A stretch of 20,437 nucleotides of DNA from Nemertoderma westbladi (lineage: Eukaryota > Xenacoelomorpha > Nemertodermatida > Nemertodermatidae). Shown here piece by piece: positions 8,380 to 17,570 of this stretch (position 1 is its first letter; each line of letters starts with the position of its first letter). Position numbers and translations under genes: made by a program. The notes below the pieces were generated by a model. That model was given only the letters and a program-made list of their open reading frames with translations. It had not been told where the DNA came from and did not search any database. The DNA is taken from positions 1 to 20,437 of the forward strand of contig JAUCBJ010005150.1 in NCBI GenBank assembly GCA_032718475.1, given 5' to 3'.

Positions 8380-9747
8380 TCCACGAAGCTAAGGAAAATC
8401 AACTACTTTCGCTAAGAAAGATTTTCCTTAGCTGAGATGGTGTATTCATAGTGGGCTATTTTACTTGTATGAGGCAGATTTAGTGTTTTTTAAGTCCAGC
8501 AAAAACTAGCCTTTAAAAGTACCCTGAAATTTTGCATGTATATACTACTCATCAAGGCGCGTCGTGTGGGATGGGTCTCATATCCAGGAAAAATCTGGTT
8601 TCCATGGCAACGGACTTTAAAAAAAGTCGATGTATTTCAAGTCAATATTTATAACTCTATTTGTAGGAAAACTATAATAGATATAAACTTGGGGTTTCTC
8701 AATTCAACTATAAGGTCCATAGCAGAGCCGATTGAGGTTAAATAGAAAATCCAGTTACCTTGGCAACCGGGCTAAACAGATGTTAAAATTTATAAAATGT
8801 TAATTTGAAGCCTAAGGTTAAGGTGTTATGACTTGGGACCAACCCCTACCCCCACTATATAACCTATTCTGCATCCGAATTTGATTGTTCTATTTTGCAG
8901 TTACCATGACAACCGATGAAAACAGATGTTTTTATACAAAAATTACTCATTTGGATATAGACTTCGCGATAAAATTTTACGAAACTGGGAATGTGTTATC
9001 TGAACCACTAGTTGGAACTTTTAGTGAAACTCAAATCATTCCAGAAATATATACAGTAGTTACCCTGGTAACGGTATGTTGATAAAGACTATATCATTCC
9101 AGTCTATATTCATAAGACTATTTGTAGCAAAACTGTAATATATATATAAACTTGGGGTTTTGCAACTCATCTATAAGGTCCATATACATACAAGCCGTTC
9201 GAGGTTAATTTGAAAATCCAGCTACCATAGCAACAAGACTAAACAGATGTTAAAATTTATAAAATTTTAATTTGAAGCACTAGTTAATATTATTATGACT
9301 TGGGACCAACACCTACCCCTACTATATCACTTATTCTGCATCCGAATTACATTGTTCTATTTTTCTGTTTCCATGACAACCACTGCAAACAGATGTTTTT
9401 ATAGAAAATTAGCTCATTTGGACATAGACTTCGCAATAAAATTTTACGAAACTGGGTATGTGTTATCAGGACTGGAGCACTAGTTGGAACTTTTAGTGAA
9501 ACTCAAAACATTCCAGAAATATCTAGGTACCATGGTAACTGGAGTTTATTGAAGTCTATATCATTCAAGTCTAAATTCAATACTCTATTTGTTACAAAAT
9601 AATGTAATATATATAAATTTGGGGTATTGCAACTCATCTATAAGGTCCATATACAAGCCGTTCAAGGTTAATTACACAATCTAGTTACCATAGCAACAAG
9701 ACTAAACAGATGTCAAAATTTATAAAATGATAATTTGAAGCACAAGT

Positions 9748-11024
9748 TCCACGAAGCTAAGGAAAATCAACTACTTTCGCTAAGAAAGATTTTCCTTAGC
9801 TGAGATGGTCTATTCATAGTGGGCTATTTTACTTGTGTGAGGCAGATTTGGGGTTTTTTGATAGGCGAAAAAACTAGCCTTTAAAAGTACCCTGAAATTT
9901 TGCATGTATATACTACTCGGCGAGGCGCATCTTTTGGGCCGGGTCTCATATCCAGGAAAAATCTGGTTTCCATGGCAACGGACTTCAAAAAAAGTCTATG
10001 TATTTCAAGTCAATATTTATAACTCTATTTGTAGGAAAACTATAATAGATTTAAACTTTTTGGTTTCGCAACACAACTATAAGGTCCATAGCAGATCCGA
10101 TTGAGGCTAAATAGAAAATCCAGTTACGTTGGCAACCGGGATAAACAGATGTTAAAATTTATAAAATGATAATTTGAGGCCTAAGGGCAAGGTGTTATGA
10201 CTTGAGACCAACCCCTACCCCCACTATATAACTTATTCTGCATCCGAATTACATTGTTCTATTTTTCAGTTACCATGACAACAGCCGAAAACAGATGTTT
10301 TTATACAAAAATTATTCATTTGGACATAGACTTCGCGATAAAATTTTACAAAACTGGGTATGTGTTATCTGCACCACTAGTTGGAACTTTTAGTGAAACT
10401 TAAATCATTCCAGAAATTTAGTTACCATGGTAACTGTAGTTTATTAAACTCTATATCATTCAAGTCTATATTGATAACTCTATTTCTAGCAAAACTGTAA
10501 TATATATAAACTTGGGGTTTTGTAACTCATCTATAATTTCCATATCCATCCAAGCCGTTTGAGGTTAATTAGAAAGTACAGTTACCATAGCAACAAGACT
10601 AAACAGATGTTACTATTTATAAAATGATAATTTGAAGCACAAGTTAATAGTATTATGACTTGGGACCAAGACCTACCCCCACTATATGACTTATTCTGCA
10701 TCCGAATTACATTATTATATTTTTCAGTTTCCATGACAACCACTGCAAACAGATGCATTTTGATAGAAAATCGGTAATTTGGACATAAACTACAATATTT
10801 TCTGAAACTCGGTATATGTGTTATAATCTGAACCACAATCTGGACTGAATCTTTTTTCAAAGGTAAAACCCACAGTTCCAGAGAACTCTAGTTTCCATGG
10901 GAATAGACGTAAATTATTGGCAATTGCTACTAAACTAGGCTATAAGCAACGAACCAAAGTGTGGCCGTTTGTTTAATTTTCCTTAGCTTCGTGGTTGCAT
11001 TTCCTTTAGGAAATGCCTTTCTCG
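9748..11024 (+). mobile_element. Helitron-like family copy 4, inserted inside copy 3
   Basis: Full length at 1277 bp, ending with variant CTCG at 11021-11024. The left flank CACAAGT and right flank TAATAGTATTATGAC join to give the uninterrupted element sequence seen, for instance, at 10636-10655. This shows a precise T^T insertion without duplication. A palindromic X-box-like GTTACCATGGTAAC lies at 10421-10434. The minus-strand frame at 10582-10860 is a chance shadow. Confidence 0.85.
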
Positions 11025-11307
11025 TAATAGTATTATGACTTGGGACTAACACCTACCCCCACTATATGACTTATTCTGCACCCGAATTACATTGTTCTAT
11101 TTTTCAGTTTCCATGACAACCACTGCAAACAGATGCATTTTGATAGAAAATCGGTAATTTGGACATAAACTACAATATTTTCTGAAACTCGGAAAGTGTT
11201 ATCTGAACCACAATCTGGACTAAATCTTTTATCAAAGGTTAAAAACAAACATTTCCTGAGAACTCTAGTTTCCATGGGAATAGAAGTTAATTATTGGCAA
11301 ATGCTAA

Positions 11308-12560
11308 TCCACGAAGCTAACGAAAATCAACTACTTTCGCTAAGAAAGATTTTCCTTAGCTGAGATGGTCTATTCATAGTGGGCTGTTTTACTTGTATGG
11401 AGCAGATTTAGTGTTTTTTGATAGGTGAAAAAACTAGCCTTTAAAAGTACCCTGAAATTTTGCATGTATATACAACTCATCAAGGCGCGTCGTGTGGGAT
11501 GGGTCTCATATCCAGGAAAAATCTGGTTTCCATGGCAACGGACTTAGAAAAAAGTCTATGTATTTCAAGTCAATATTTGTAACTCTATTTGTAGGAAAAC
11601 TATAATACATATAAACTTGGGGTTTCTCAACACAACTATAAGGTCCATAGCAGAGCCGATTGAGGTTAAATAGAAAATCCAGTTACCTTGGCAACCGGGC
11701 TAAACAGATGTTAAAATTTTTAAAATGTTAATTTGAAGCCTAAGGTTAAGGTGTGATGACTTGGGACCAATCCCTACCCCCACTATATAACTTATTCTGC
11801 GTCCGAATTTGATTGTTCTATTTTGCAGTTACCATGACAACCGCTGAAAACAGATGTTTTTATACAACAATTATTCATTTGGACATAGACTTCACGATAA
11901 AATTTTACAAAACTGGGTATGTGTTATCTGGACCACTAGTTGGAACTTTTAGTGAAACTCAAAACATTCCAGAAATATCTAGTTACCATGGTAACTGGAG
12001 CTTATTAAAGTCAATATCATTCAAGTCTATATTTTTAACTCTTGTTTGTAGGAAAACTGTATTAGATATAAATATTGGGTTTCCCAACTCAACTATAAGG
12101 AAGGTCCTTAGAGGAGCCAATTGTGGTTAATTAGAAAATCCAGTTACCTTGGTAACCAGGCTAAACAGATGATATAATTTAAAAAATTATAATTAGAAAC
12201 ACAAGTTAAAGGCATTATGACTTGGGACCAACCCCTACCACCATAATATCACTTATTCTGCATCCAATCTACGTTGTTCTATTTGCCAGTTACCTTGACA
12301 ACCACTGCAAACAGACTTTTTAACAAATTAATAATTAATTTTGCACATAAACTACTCAATGAAGCTTCCTTGAAGTCGATGTGTCACCTGGAACCACAAA
12401 CTAGATCTTAATGTAAAACTCAGCATTTCTAGAAAAGTCCAGTTACCTTGGCAATACCGGGAGTTCTTTTAACTCGGTAAATCAATGAACTGATGAGTCA
12501 AAGAGTGTCTAATTTTCCTTAGCTTCGTGGTTGCATTTCCTTTAGGAAATGCCTTTCTAG
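11308..12560 (+). mobile_element. Helitron-like family copy 5, chimeric with a diverged 3' half
   Basis: The first ~690 bp are nearly identical to copy 1, including the private variants GTGTGATGACTTGGGACCAA and CTGCGTCCG. After about 12007 the sequence is still homologous but much more diverged, with extra indels. The last ~50 bp return to the conserved 3' arm, hairpin and CTAG at 12557-12560. X-box-like motifs continue in the diverged half (for example GTTACCTTGGTAAC near 12143 and GTTACCTTGACAAC near 12290). Exchange between subfamilies, or template switching, could explain this. The 105-codon frame at 11813-12130 is not a recognisable protein. Confidence 0.75.
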
Positions 12561-12719
12561 TTAAAGCAACAGTTCCAGAGAACTCTAGTTTCCATGGGAA
12601 TAGAAGTTAATTATTGACAATTGCTACTAAACGAGGCTAAGCAACGAACCAAAGTGTGGCCGTTTGTTTAATTTTCCTTAGCTTCGTGGTTGCATTTCCT
12701 TTAGGAAATGCCTTTCTCG
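12561..12719 (+). mobile_element. Extra 3' fragment fused to copy 5
   Basis: This 159-bp piece runs from TTAAAGCAACAGTTCC to a second hairpin with variant CTCG at 12716-12719. It closely matches the end of copy 6, including GACAATTGCTACTAAACGAG. Copy 3 sequence resumes at 12720 with TAAACTAGGC. The unit inserted into copy 3 is therefore copy 5 plus this fragment. Confidence 0.75.
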
Positions 12720-12811
12720 TAAACTAGGCTAAGCAACAAACCAAAGTGTGGCCGGTTGTTTAATTTTCCTTAGCTTCGTGGTTGCATTTCCTTTAGGAAA
12801 TGCCTTTCTAG

Positions 12812-12822
12812 TAATATTTAAA
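12812..12822. other. Eleven-base host segment between copy 3 and copy 6
   Basis: TAATATTTAAA lies between the CTAG of copy 3 and the TCC of copy 6. The DNA after copy 6 begins TACTAATATTAAAATTC, which is similar but not an exact continuation. Confidence 0.5.
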
Positions 12823-14088
12823 TCCACGAAGCTAAGAAAAATCAACTACTTTCGCTAAGAAAGATTTTCCTTAGCTGAGATGGTCTATTCATAGTGGGCT
12901 ATTTTACTTGTGTGAGGCAGATTAGTTTTTTTTTAAGTCCAGCAAAAACTAGCCTTTAAAAGTACCCTGAAATTTTGCATGTATATACTACTCGACGAGG
13001 CGCATCTTTTGGGCCGGGTCTCATATCCAGGAAAAATCTGGTTTCCATGGCAACGGACTTCAAAAAAAGTCTATGTATTTCAAGTCAATATTTATAACTC
13101 TATTTGTAGGAAAACTATAATAGATATAAACTTGGGGTTTCGCAACACAACTATAAGGTCCATAGCAGATCCGATTGAGGCTAAATAGAAAATCCAGTTA
13201 CCTTGGCAACCGGGATAAACAGATGTTAAAATATATAAAATGTTAATTTGAGGCCTAAGGGCAAGGTGTTATGACTTGGGACCAACCCCTACCCTCACTA
13301 TATAACTTATTCTGCATACGAATTACATTGTTCTATTTTTCAGTTACCATGACAACCGCTTAAAACAGATGTTTTTATTCAAAACTTATTCATTTGGACA
13401 TAGACTTCACCATAAAATTTTACAAAACTGGGTATGTGTTATCTGGACCACGAGTTGGAACTTTTAGTGAAACTTAAATTATTCCAGAAATTTAGTTACC
13501 ATGGTAACTGTAGTTTATTAAACTCTATATCATTCAAATCTATATTGATAACTCTATTTGTAGCAAAACTGTAATATATATAAACTTGGGGTTTTGCAAC
13601 TCATCTATAAGATCCATATCCAAGCCGTTTGAGGTTAATTAGAAAATACAGTTACCATAGCAACAAGTCTAAACAGATGTTAAAATTTATAAAATGATAA
13701 TTTGAAGCACAAGTTAATAGTATTATGACTTGGGACTAACCCCTACCCCCACAATATGACTTATTCTGCATCCGAATTACATTGTTCTATTTTTCAGTTT
13801 CCATGACAACCACTGCAAACAGATGCAATTTGATAGAAAATCGGTAATTTGGACATAAACTACAATATTTTCTGAAACTCAGTATATGTGTTATCTGAAC
13901 CACAATCTGTACTGAATTTTTTTCAAAGGTTAACGCAACAGTTCCAGAGAACTCTAGTTTCCATGGGAATAGAAGTTAATTATTGACAATTGCTACTAAA
14001 CGAGGCTAAGCAACGAACCAAAGTGTGGCCGTTTGTTTAATTTTCCTTAGCTTCGTGGTTGCATTTCCTTTAGGAAATGCCTTTCTAG
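12823..14088 (+). mobile_element. Helitron-like family copy 6, full length, 1266 bp
   Basis: Starts TCCACGAAGCTAAG and ends with the hairpin and CTAG at 14085-14088. One base of the 5' arm differs (CTAAGAAAA). It carries the usual set of X-box-like motifs, including the palindrome GTTACCATGGTAAC at 13495-13508. Its 3' end is the closest match to the extra fragment on copy 5, so those may derive from one subfamily. The 69-codon frame at 12979-13188 recurs in copies 2, 3 and 4 with altered ends and is not evidence of a gene. Confidence 0.85.
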
Positions 14089-14440
14089 TACTAATATTAA
14101 AATTCAGATAGTGAAATGACATTCAGAATACATTCGAACAGCAATGTTTATTATTTAACACATATAATCGCAACATATTTTGAATGATATTCTAATACTA
14201 TATTCCATACTATTGATATTATAATGTATTTCCAATGTTATCGAAATGTTCAAATCAGAATATTTTCATTGGAAATGAATTTACATTGGGGATGAATCAT
14301 AGCATTGTTATAACAATGATGCGAAAAGGTTATTCTAACGTTGTTTTTCGAATGTTGGCGGGTCATACTTCAACTGCTTTGAATGACAATATTATTCTAA
14401 TGTTATCCTAATGTTATCTTTATTAGGCCCTGCTCTGGTA
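14089..14440. other. AT-rich DNA with AATGTTATTCTAATG words, possible inner MITE sequence
   Basis: Words such as ATTCTAATG and AATGTTAT recur. The segment 18100-18300 holds similar words in the opposite sense (AATAACATTAGAATG). Together with the inverted TACCCTGCAAACCA ends, this suggests two halves of one AT-rich MITE-like element, but I cannot align them confidently by eye. Confidence 0.35.
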
Positions 14441-14984
14441 CAGAACTTTGCACGTGAATCCCCATCGTTTTCATTATCGCATCGTTATTGTCCAGTCCTT
14501 GCCAGTGCAGATTGTTTAACTTACCTACTCAGTGCATCCACATGAACCAAATGTGTTCATGTTTTGGTTTTCCTGGACCGTAACTTACAGTACATGGATG
14601 TTTTTCAGTACGGTTCCATACAGCCATACCTACAGTAGGCCTACACCCCTACAGATATATCAGTCCTAATGTGCGGTTGTCAATGAGACCAATAAGGCAT
14701 GTGCCACAGAGACCACGCACGAGATCCGAAAGGCCGCTTGCGTTTTAGTTACAGTAAATAACTAAATATTGTCAAAAAAAATTTTTGCACAATAAACAAA
14801 CTTCGAGAGGGGGGCGGGGTGGGTGTTTTGCCTGTCATGCCCCTCTACATAACATTGTTCACTCCTTGGTGGAAATAAAGGAGGAAGGAGGAGTTGAAGA
14901 GTGTCCAAGGAACTTTAAAAATAATGGAATGGATTCAAGGAGAGACTCTTCATTCAGAGGTCCTGTTCCCCGACCAGCCGGTAG
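14441..14984. other. Unassigned DNA, no gene confirmed
   Basis: Contains GTAGGCCTAC near 14636-14645 and a G-rich stretch near 14810-14822. The 72-codon frame at 14785-15003 has no recognisable features. Confidence 0.4.
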
Positions 14985-15053
14985 GATACTCCTGAGGATA
15001 TAGCCAAATGGGAAAAGGCCCTAAAGGAGAATAATGCACTTGCAAAGTATAAG
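14985..15053 (+). CDS. Candidate internal exon, protein not recognised
   Basis: The frame reads DTPEDIAKWEKALKEN and ends in AKYK, directly followed by GTGAGA, a good 5' splice-site match. It begins after a possible acceptor (GCCGGTAG) that also forms an in-frame stop, so the exon cannot extend left in this frame. The predicted peptide is a charged helix. It ends in phase 0, and the candidate exon at 16635 starts in phase 0, so the two could be joined; a link is only inference. Without splicing the frame stays open to 15266. An alternative downstream acceptor lies near 15141. Confidence 0.3.
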
Positions 15054-15708
15054 GTGAGAATGATAATGGCATCTTTATCCTTTTATCCTATATGGGAAGT
15101 CGAATTTGACATTAAATTATTTAACAAATTGTGTAAAACAGAATCAGGAATTGTTGAAGATTACTACCTTCGGGTAGTAGCTATCGAAAGAAGAGCCTTC
15201 GGATCGCTTCCGGCTTCAGACGACTGTTTGCTTTGCTCGATACGTTCTCGAAACGTATTCTTTTGATTTCTTATTATTTGTTCTAGATTAGTAATTAATA
15301 ATTTTTATTAATGTAATAATTGTTTATATATTTTAGCATTAAAATGTTAGTAAGCGAGGAGTTTTTTCTAATCTTGTAGATTGACGAATTCTCCAACTTC
15401 TCACAATCACTATCGGCTGCGAGTTTTGCCATCTGTGCACGATGGATGGAAACACATTCGCCGAGAAATATGCAAAAACCGCTAAGACATGCCATCGGGA
15501 AAATTAATCGTTCTAAGATGTATTAAAGGTTAGACAATTTTTCATATTATTTGTTACATTCTGATATGGAATTGTTACAGTATAATACGCCAGTACACAT
15601 ATTGTTACAGTACATATAGGCTACGCCGGTACACATACAGTACATTGACGCTAATGCAAGTTGGCATATGACATTTATTTATTTATTTCTAACATTTATT
15701 GACACATT
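15054..15708. other. Unassigned DNA with a short UUCG hairpin
   Basis: TACTACC-TTCG-GGTAGTA at 15162-15179 is a perfect 7-bp stem with a TTCG loop closed by C-G. Around 15565-15650 there are loose repeats of GTACACAT and TTACAGTA. No other feature stands out. The frame at 15295-15495 (minus) has no recognisable features. Confidence 0.4.
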
Positions 15709-16395
15709 GTGGGGCCTTCGCGCAGCACGAAAGTCTATAAGAAAGTGTACTAATCTCTATTAGATAAACGGAAACCGTCATTCCCAAGATATCAATCAGT
15801 GATGCATTAACTGGTTGTAAAAAACAGAGGTCCATTTCAGTTTAGCCTTACACGCTTTTTAACTATTTAACTTGACTTGAGTATTTAACCTGCCTTAACA
15901 CGATTTATAGCAGATGGATACTTGTATCCACTACAAAACGTGTTGCGTTCGTCCTATACAACCTGGTCACCAAATATATGCCTTAAAACATTCCTTTGGC
16001 AATATTGGATAAAGTGTCAACCGTCTAATATGCTAAACCAGGTTGTTTACGAGTTATTTTTAAAACTCTCGTCTTCATTACAACCGTTGCACTCGTCCTG
16101 TACATCTGCTCACCAAATAACTAGCATAAGACATTCCACCACCGGTGCTATCAAATTGACATATCGTCCAATATTCTGTACTAAAGCTTGCAAGTATAGT
16201 CAACATAATACTAGTCTCTTCATTAGCTCATCCTGAAGGCCCCACGCAAATTCTAATTGGAAAATTTATAAACTTTTACCAAACAACATGTGTACTAAGT
16301 TTGATTAGATTTCATCGAGAATTATCCGAGTTATTAACATTTCAAAACACGGACCTACAGATCTAGAGAACACTTACTTTCATGGCTCGCCCCGC
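15709..16395. mobile_element. GTGGGG-family MITE-like element, about 687 bp
   Basis: The left end GTGGGGCCTTCGCGCAGCACGAAAGT pairs with the right end ACTTTCATGGCTCGCCCCGC in inverted sense, with extra bases in the left arm. ATT stands outside both ends, a possible 3-bp target duplication. Inside, GAAGGCCCCAC at 16235-16245 is a perfect inverted match to the first 11 bases, so a shorter element 15709-16245 is also possible. No transposase is present. The 104-codon frame at 15922-16236 looks non-coding. Confidence 0.5.
15942..16140 (+). repeat. Imperfect ~144-bp duplication
   Basis: GTTGCGTTCGTCCTATACA with CACCAAATA and AAACATTCC (from 15942) is echoed by GTTGCACTCGTCCTGTACA with CACCAAATA and AGACATTCC (from 16086). 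The two copies are diverged. Confidence 0.6.
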
Positions 16396-16536
16396 ATTCA
16401 CGCAGTAGGATAATTTGAACATAATATTATTGTGTTTCATTTTATGTAAAGAAAGTAAAGTAAATAACTTTAGTCTGTACCCTAGGAAGAACTGCTATAG
16501 TTTGAAGCTCGTAACATAACCTAACAAAACACGTCC
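16396..16536. other. Spacer between GTGGGG-type ends
   Basis: 141 bp without a recognisable feature, separating the right end at 16395 from the next left end at 16537. Confidence 0.4.
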
Positions 16537-16565
16537 GTGGGGCCTTCGCGCAGCACGAGGCTCAG
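16537..16565 (+). mobile_element. Left end of a further GTGGGG-family element
   Basis: GTGGGGCCTTCGCGCAGCACGAGG matches the left ends at 15709 and 17571. I do not see its own right end; it could be solo, or share the right end at 18066 with the element at 17571. Confidence 0.5.
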
Positions 16566-16634
16566 TTAGAGATACAAATTTAAATTAATTTTCAATTAAA
16601 TTTCTTCTTAATTTCTTCAATTAAATAACACTAG

Positions 16635-16720
16635 GCCTATGGTGTTGACGCGAAGATAGAGAAAGTGATTACAAACTATTTTGTACAAGTTGCGTGGCGC
16701 GCTGGTGGATCTAAGCACAT
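16635..16720 (+). CDS. Candidate penultimate exon of an unrecognised gene
   Basis: It follows a pyrimidine-biased stretch and AACACTAG, and ends at GTAAGTATAA, a near-perfect 5' splice site. The 86-bp frame is open and reads through DAKIEKVITNY and FVQVAWRAGGSKH, ending with two bases of a split codon. Joined to 17022 it gives an Ile codon and stays in frame. I do not recognise the protein. It lies among MITE-like ends, so it could be a gene fragment rather than a working gene. Confidence 0.4.
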
Positions 16721-17021
16721 GTAAGTATAATTATATTATAATGCATAGACCTCAAAATTTAATTAAATATTATAATTTAATGCAATGGTGCGATTATGGG
16801 TATATAAAGAAAGATTAGTTTTGTATTAGATAAATAATAGTGGTGAGGATTTGTGTGTTAAATATTATGTATGTGGGTGGGTTAGTTTAGGTTTGAGGAT
16901 TTATAACATAATTTTCTTAACTTATATATGGAATACCGTTTCGCTGTCAACTTAATATTATGGTAATCTTAATAATGTAATCAATGAAATCTTAATTAAT
17001 GTAATCTTAATTACTTTACAG
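16721..17021 (+). other. Candidate intron, 301 bp
   Basis: Bounded by GTAAGT and TTACTTTACAG. AT-rich, with stop codons in all frames I checked. Splice phase is consistent on both sides. Confidence 0.4.
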
Positions 17022-17133
17022 TGCTAGAAAAGTTGGAGGAGCCGAGGAGTGTATCGCAATCGAAAAGATAGAAAACGAAATAGAGACTGGAATTGAGACT
17101 TTTGATTGGACTTATAAGAACTTTATACCGTAG
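17022..17133 (+). CDS. Candidate terminal exon of an unrecognised gene
   Basis: After TTTACAG the frame reads ARKVGGAEECIAIEKIENEI and ends in ETFDWTYKNFIP before TAG at 17131-17133. Base composition is richer in G and more purine-biased than the surrounding AT-rich DNA, as coding exons often are here. AATAAA follows 93 bp after the stop. The peptide is acidic and looks like ordinary protein, but I cannot name a family. Confidence 0.45.
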
Positions 17134-17225
17134 GGCCAATACATGTGCATAAAATAGGCCAACCTTTATTTATATTTATATCAAATTTTAAATTGTTTGT
17201 TTCTTGCAATATCTTTTCAATTAAT

Positions 17226-17231
17226 AATAAA
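17226..17231 (+). terminator. Possible polyadenylation signal AATAAA
   Basis: AATAAA lies 93 bp downstream of the candidate terminal exon's stop codon, in an AT-rich 3' UTR-like stretch. Such hexamers are common in AT-rich DNA, so it supports the gene model only weakly. Confidence 0.35.
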
Positions 17232-17570
17232 ATTGTAATAGATTGTCCTATTATGTATCGGAAACGTTCTGTGTTTTTATACCTACGAGATTAGCACTAC
17301 ATATTGGGGATTAACCAGACATTATTGTAAATTACTGTTGTTAGTTATATTTGCTATAAGATAATAAGATAAAAGCATTGCGTCTTGGGTTGGTGGGTTT
17401 CATTTCCATATTTTCAACGGGTGTACACATACTAACATTATTATTCACATTATGATTATAATATTAATAAATAGCGTTTTTACCCATTGTTATTCTGTAA
17501 TATTATAAAACAAACCGCACCAATTTTGTTCAGGTGTAATAAGTTTTTGCATTTATAGAAATAACACGAA
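17232..17570. other. AT-rich DNA after the candidate gene end
   Basis: No coding region, RNA gene or element boundary seen until the GTGGGG end at 17571. Confidence 0.45.

Larger units (their letters stand above)
8380..12811 (+). mobile_element. Helitron-like family copy 3, long form, split by two later insertions
   Basis: It starts TCCACGAAGC at 8380 and ends with the hairpin and CTAG at 12808-12811. Its own sequence is 8380-9747, 11025-11307 and 12720-12811, about 1743 bp. It is longer than its relatives because it carries an extra ~460-bp block (three 150-bp monomers): the phrase ATGACTTGGGACC occurs at about 8828, 9295 and 11035. X-box-like motifs continue through it, including GTTACCCTGGTAAC near 9058. 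Copy 4 and the copy 5 composite lie inside it. Confidence 0.75.

Noticed and set aside
10582-10860. A 92-codon minus-strand frame in copy 4
   Set aside because: It runs through repeat monomers with no protein-like features; equivalent stretches in other copies do not keep it.
11813-12130. A 105-codon frame in copy 5, the longest plus-strand frame in the array
   Set aside because: The matching frames in copies 1, 2, 3 and 4 are cut short at different places, and the peptide is low-complexity repeat translation.
5328-14088. The repeated palindromic array as CRISPR or a prokaryotic repeat system
   Set aside because: Units are ~1.27 kb with Helitron-type ends, nested in one another, in an animal-like setting with LINEs and a SINE.
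15162-15179. The TTCG hairpin as a transcription terminator or structured RNA
   Set aside because: A single 7-bp stem with no U-tract or conserved context; likely chance.
15922-16236. A 104-codon frame inside a GTGGGG-family element
   Set aside because: Its Ser/Thr/Cys-rich composition looks like translated non-coding DNA, it spans a degenerate DNA duplication, and it has no recognised motif.
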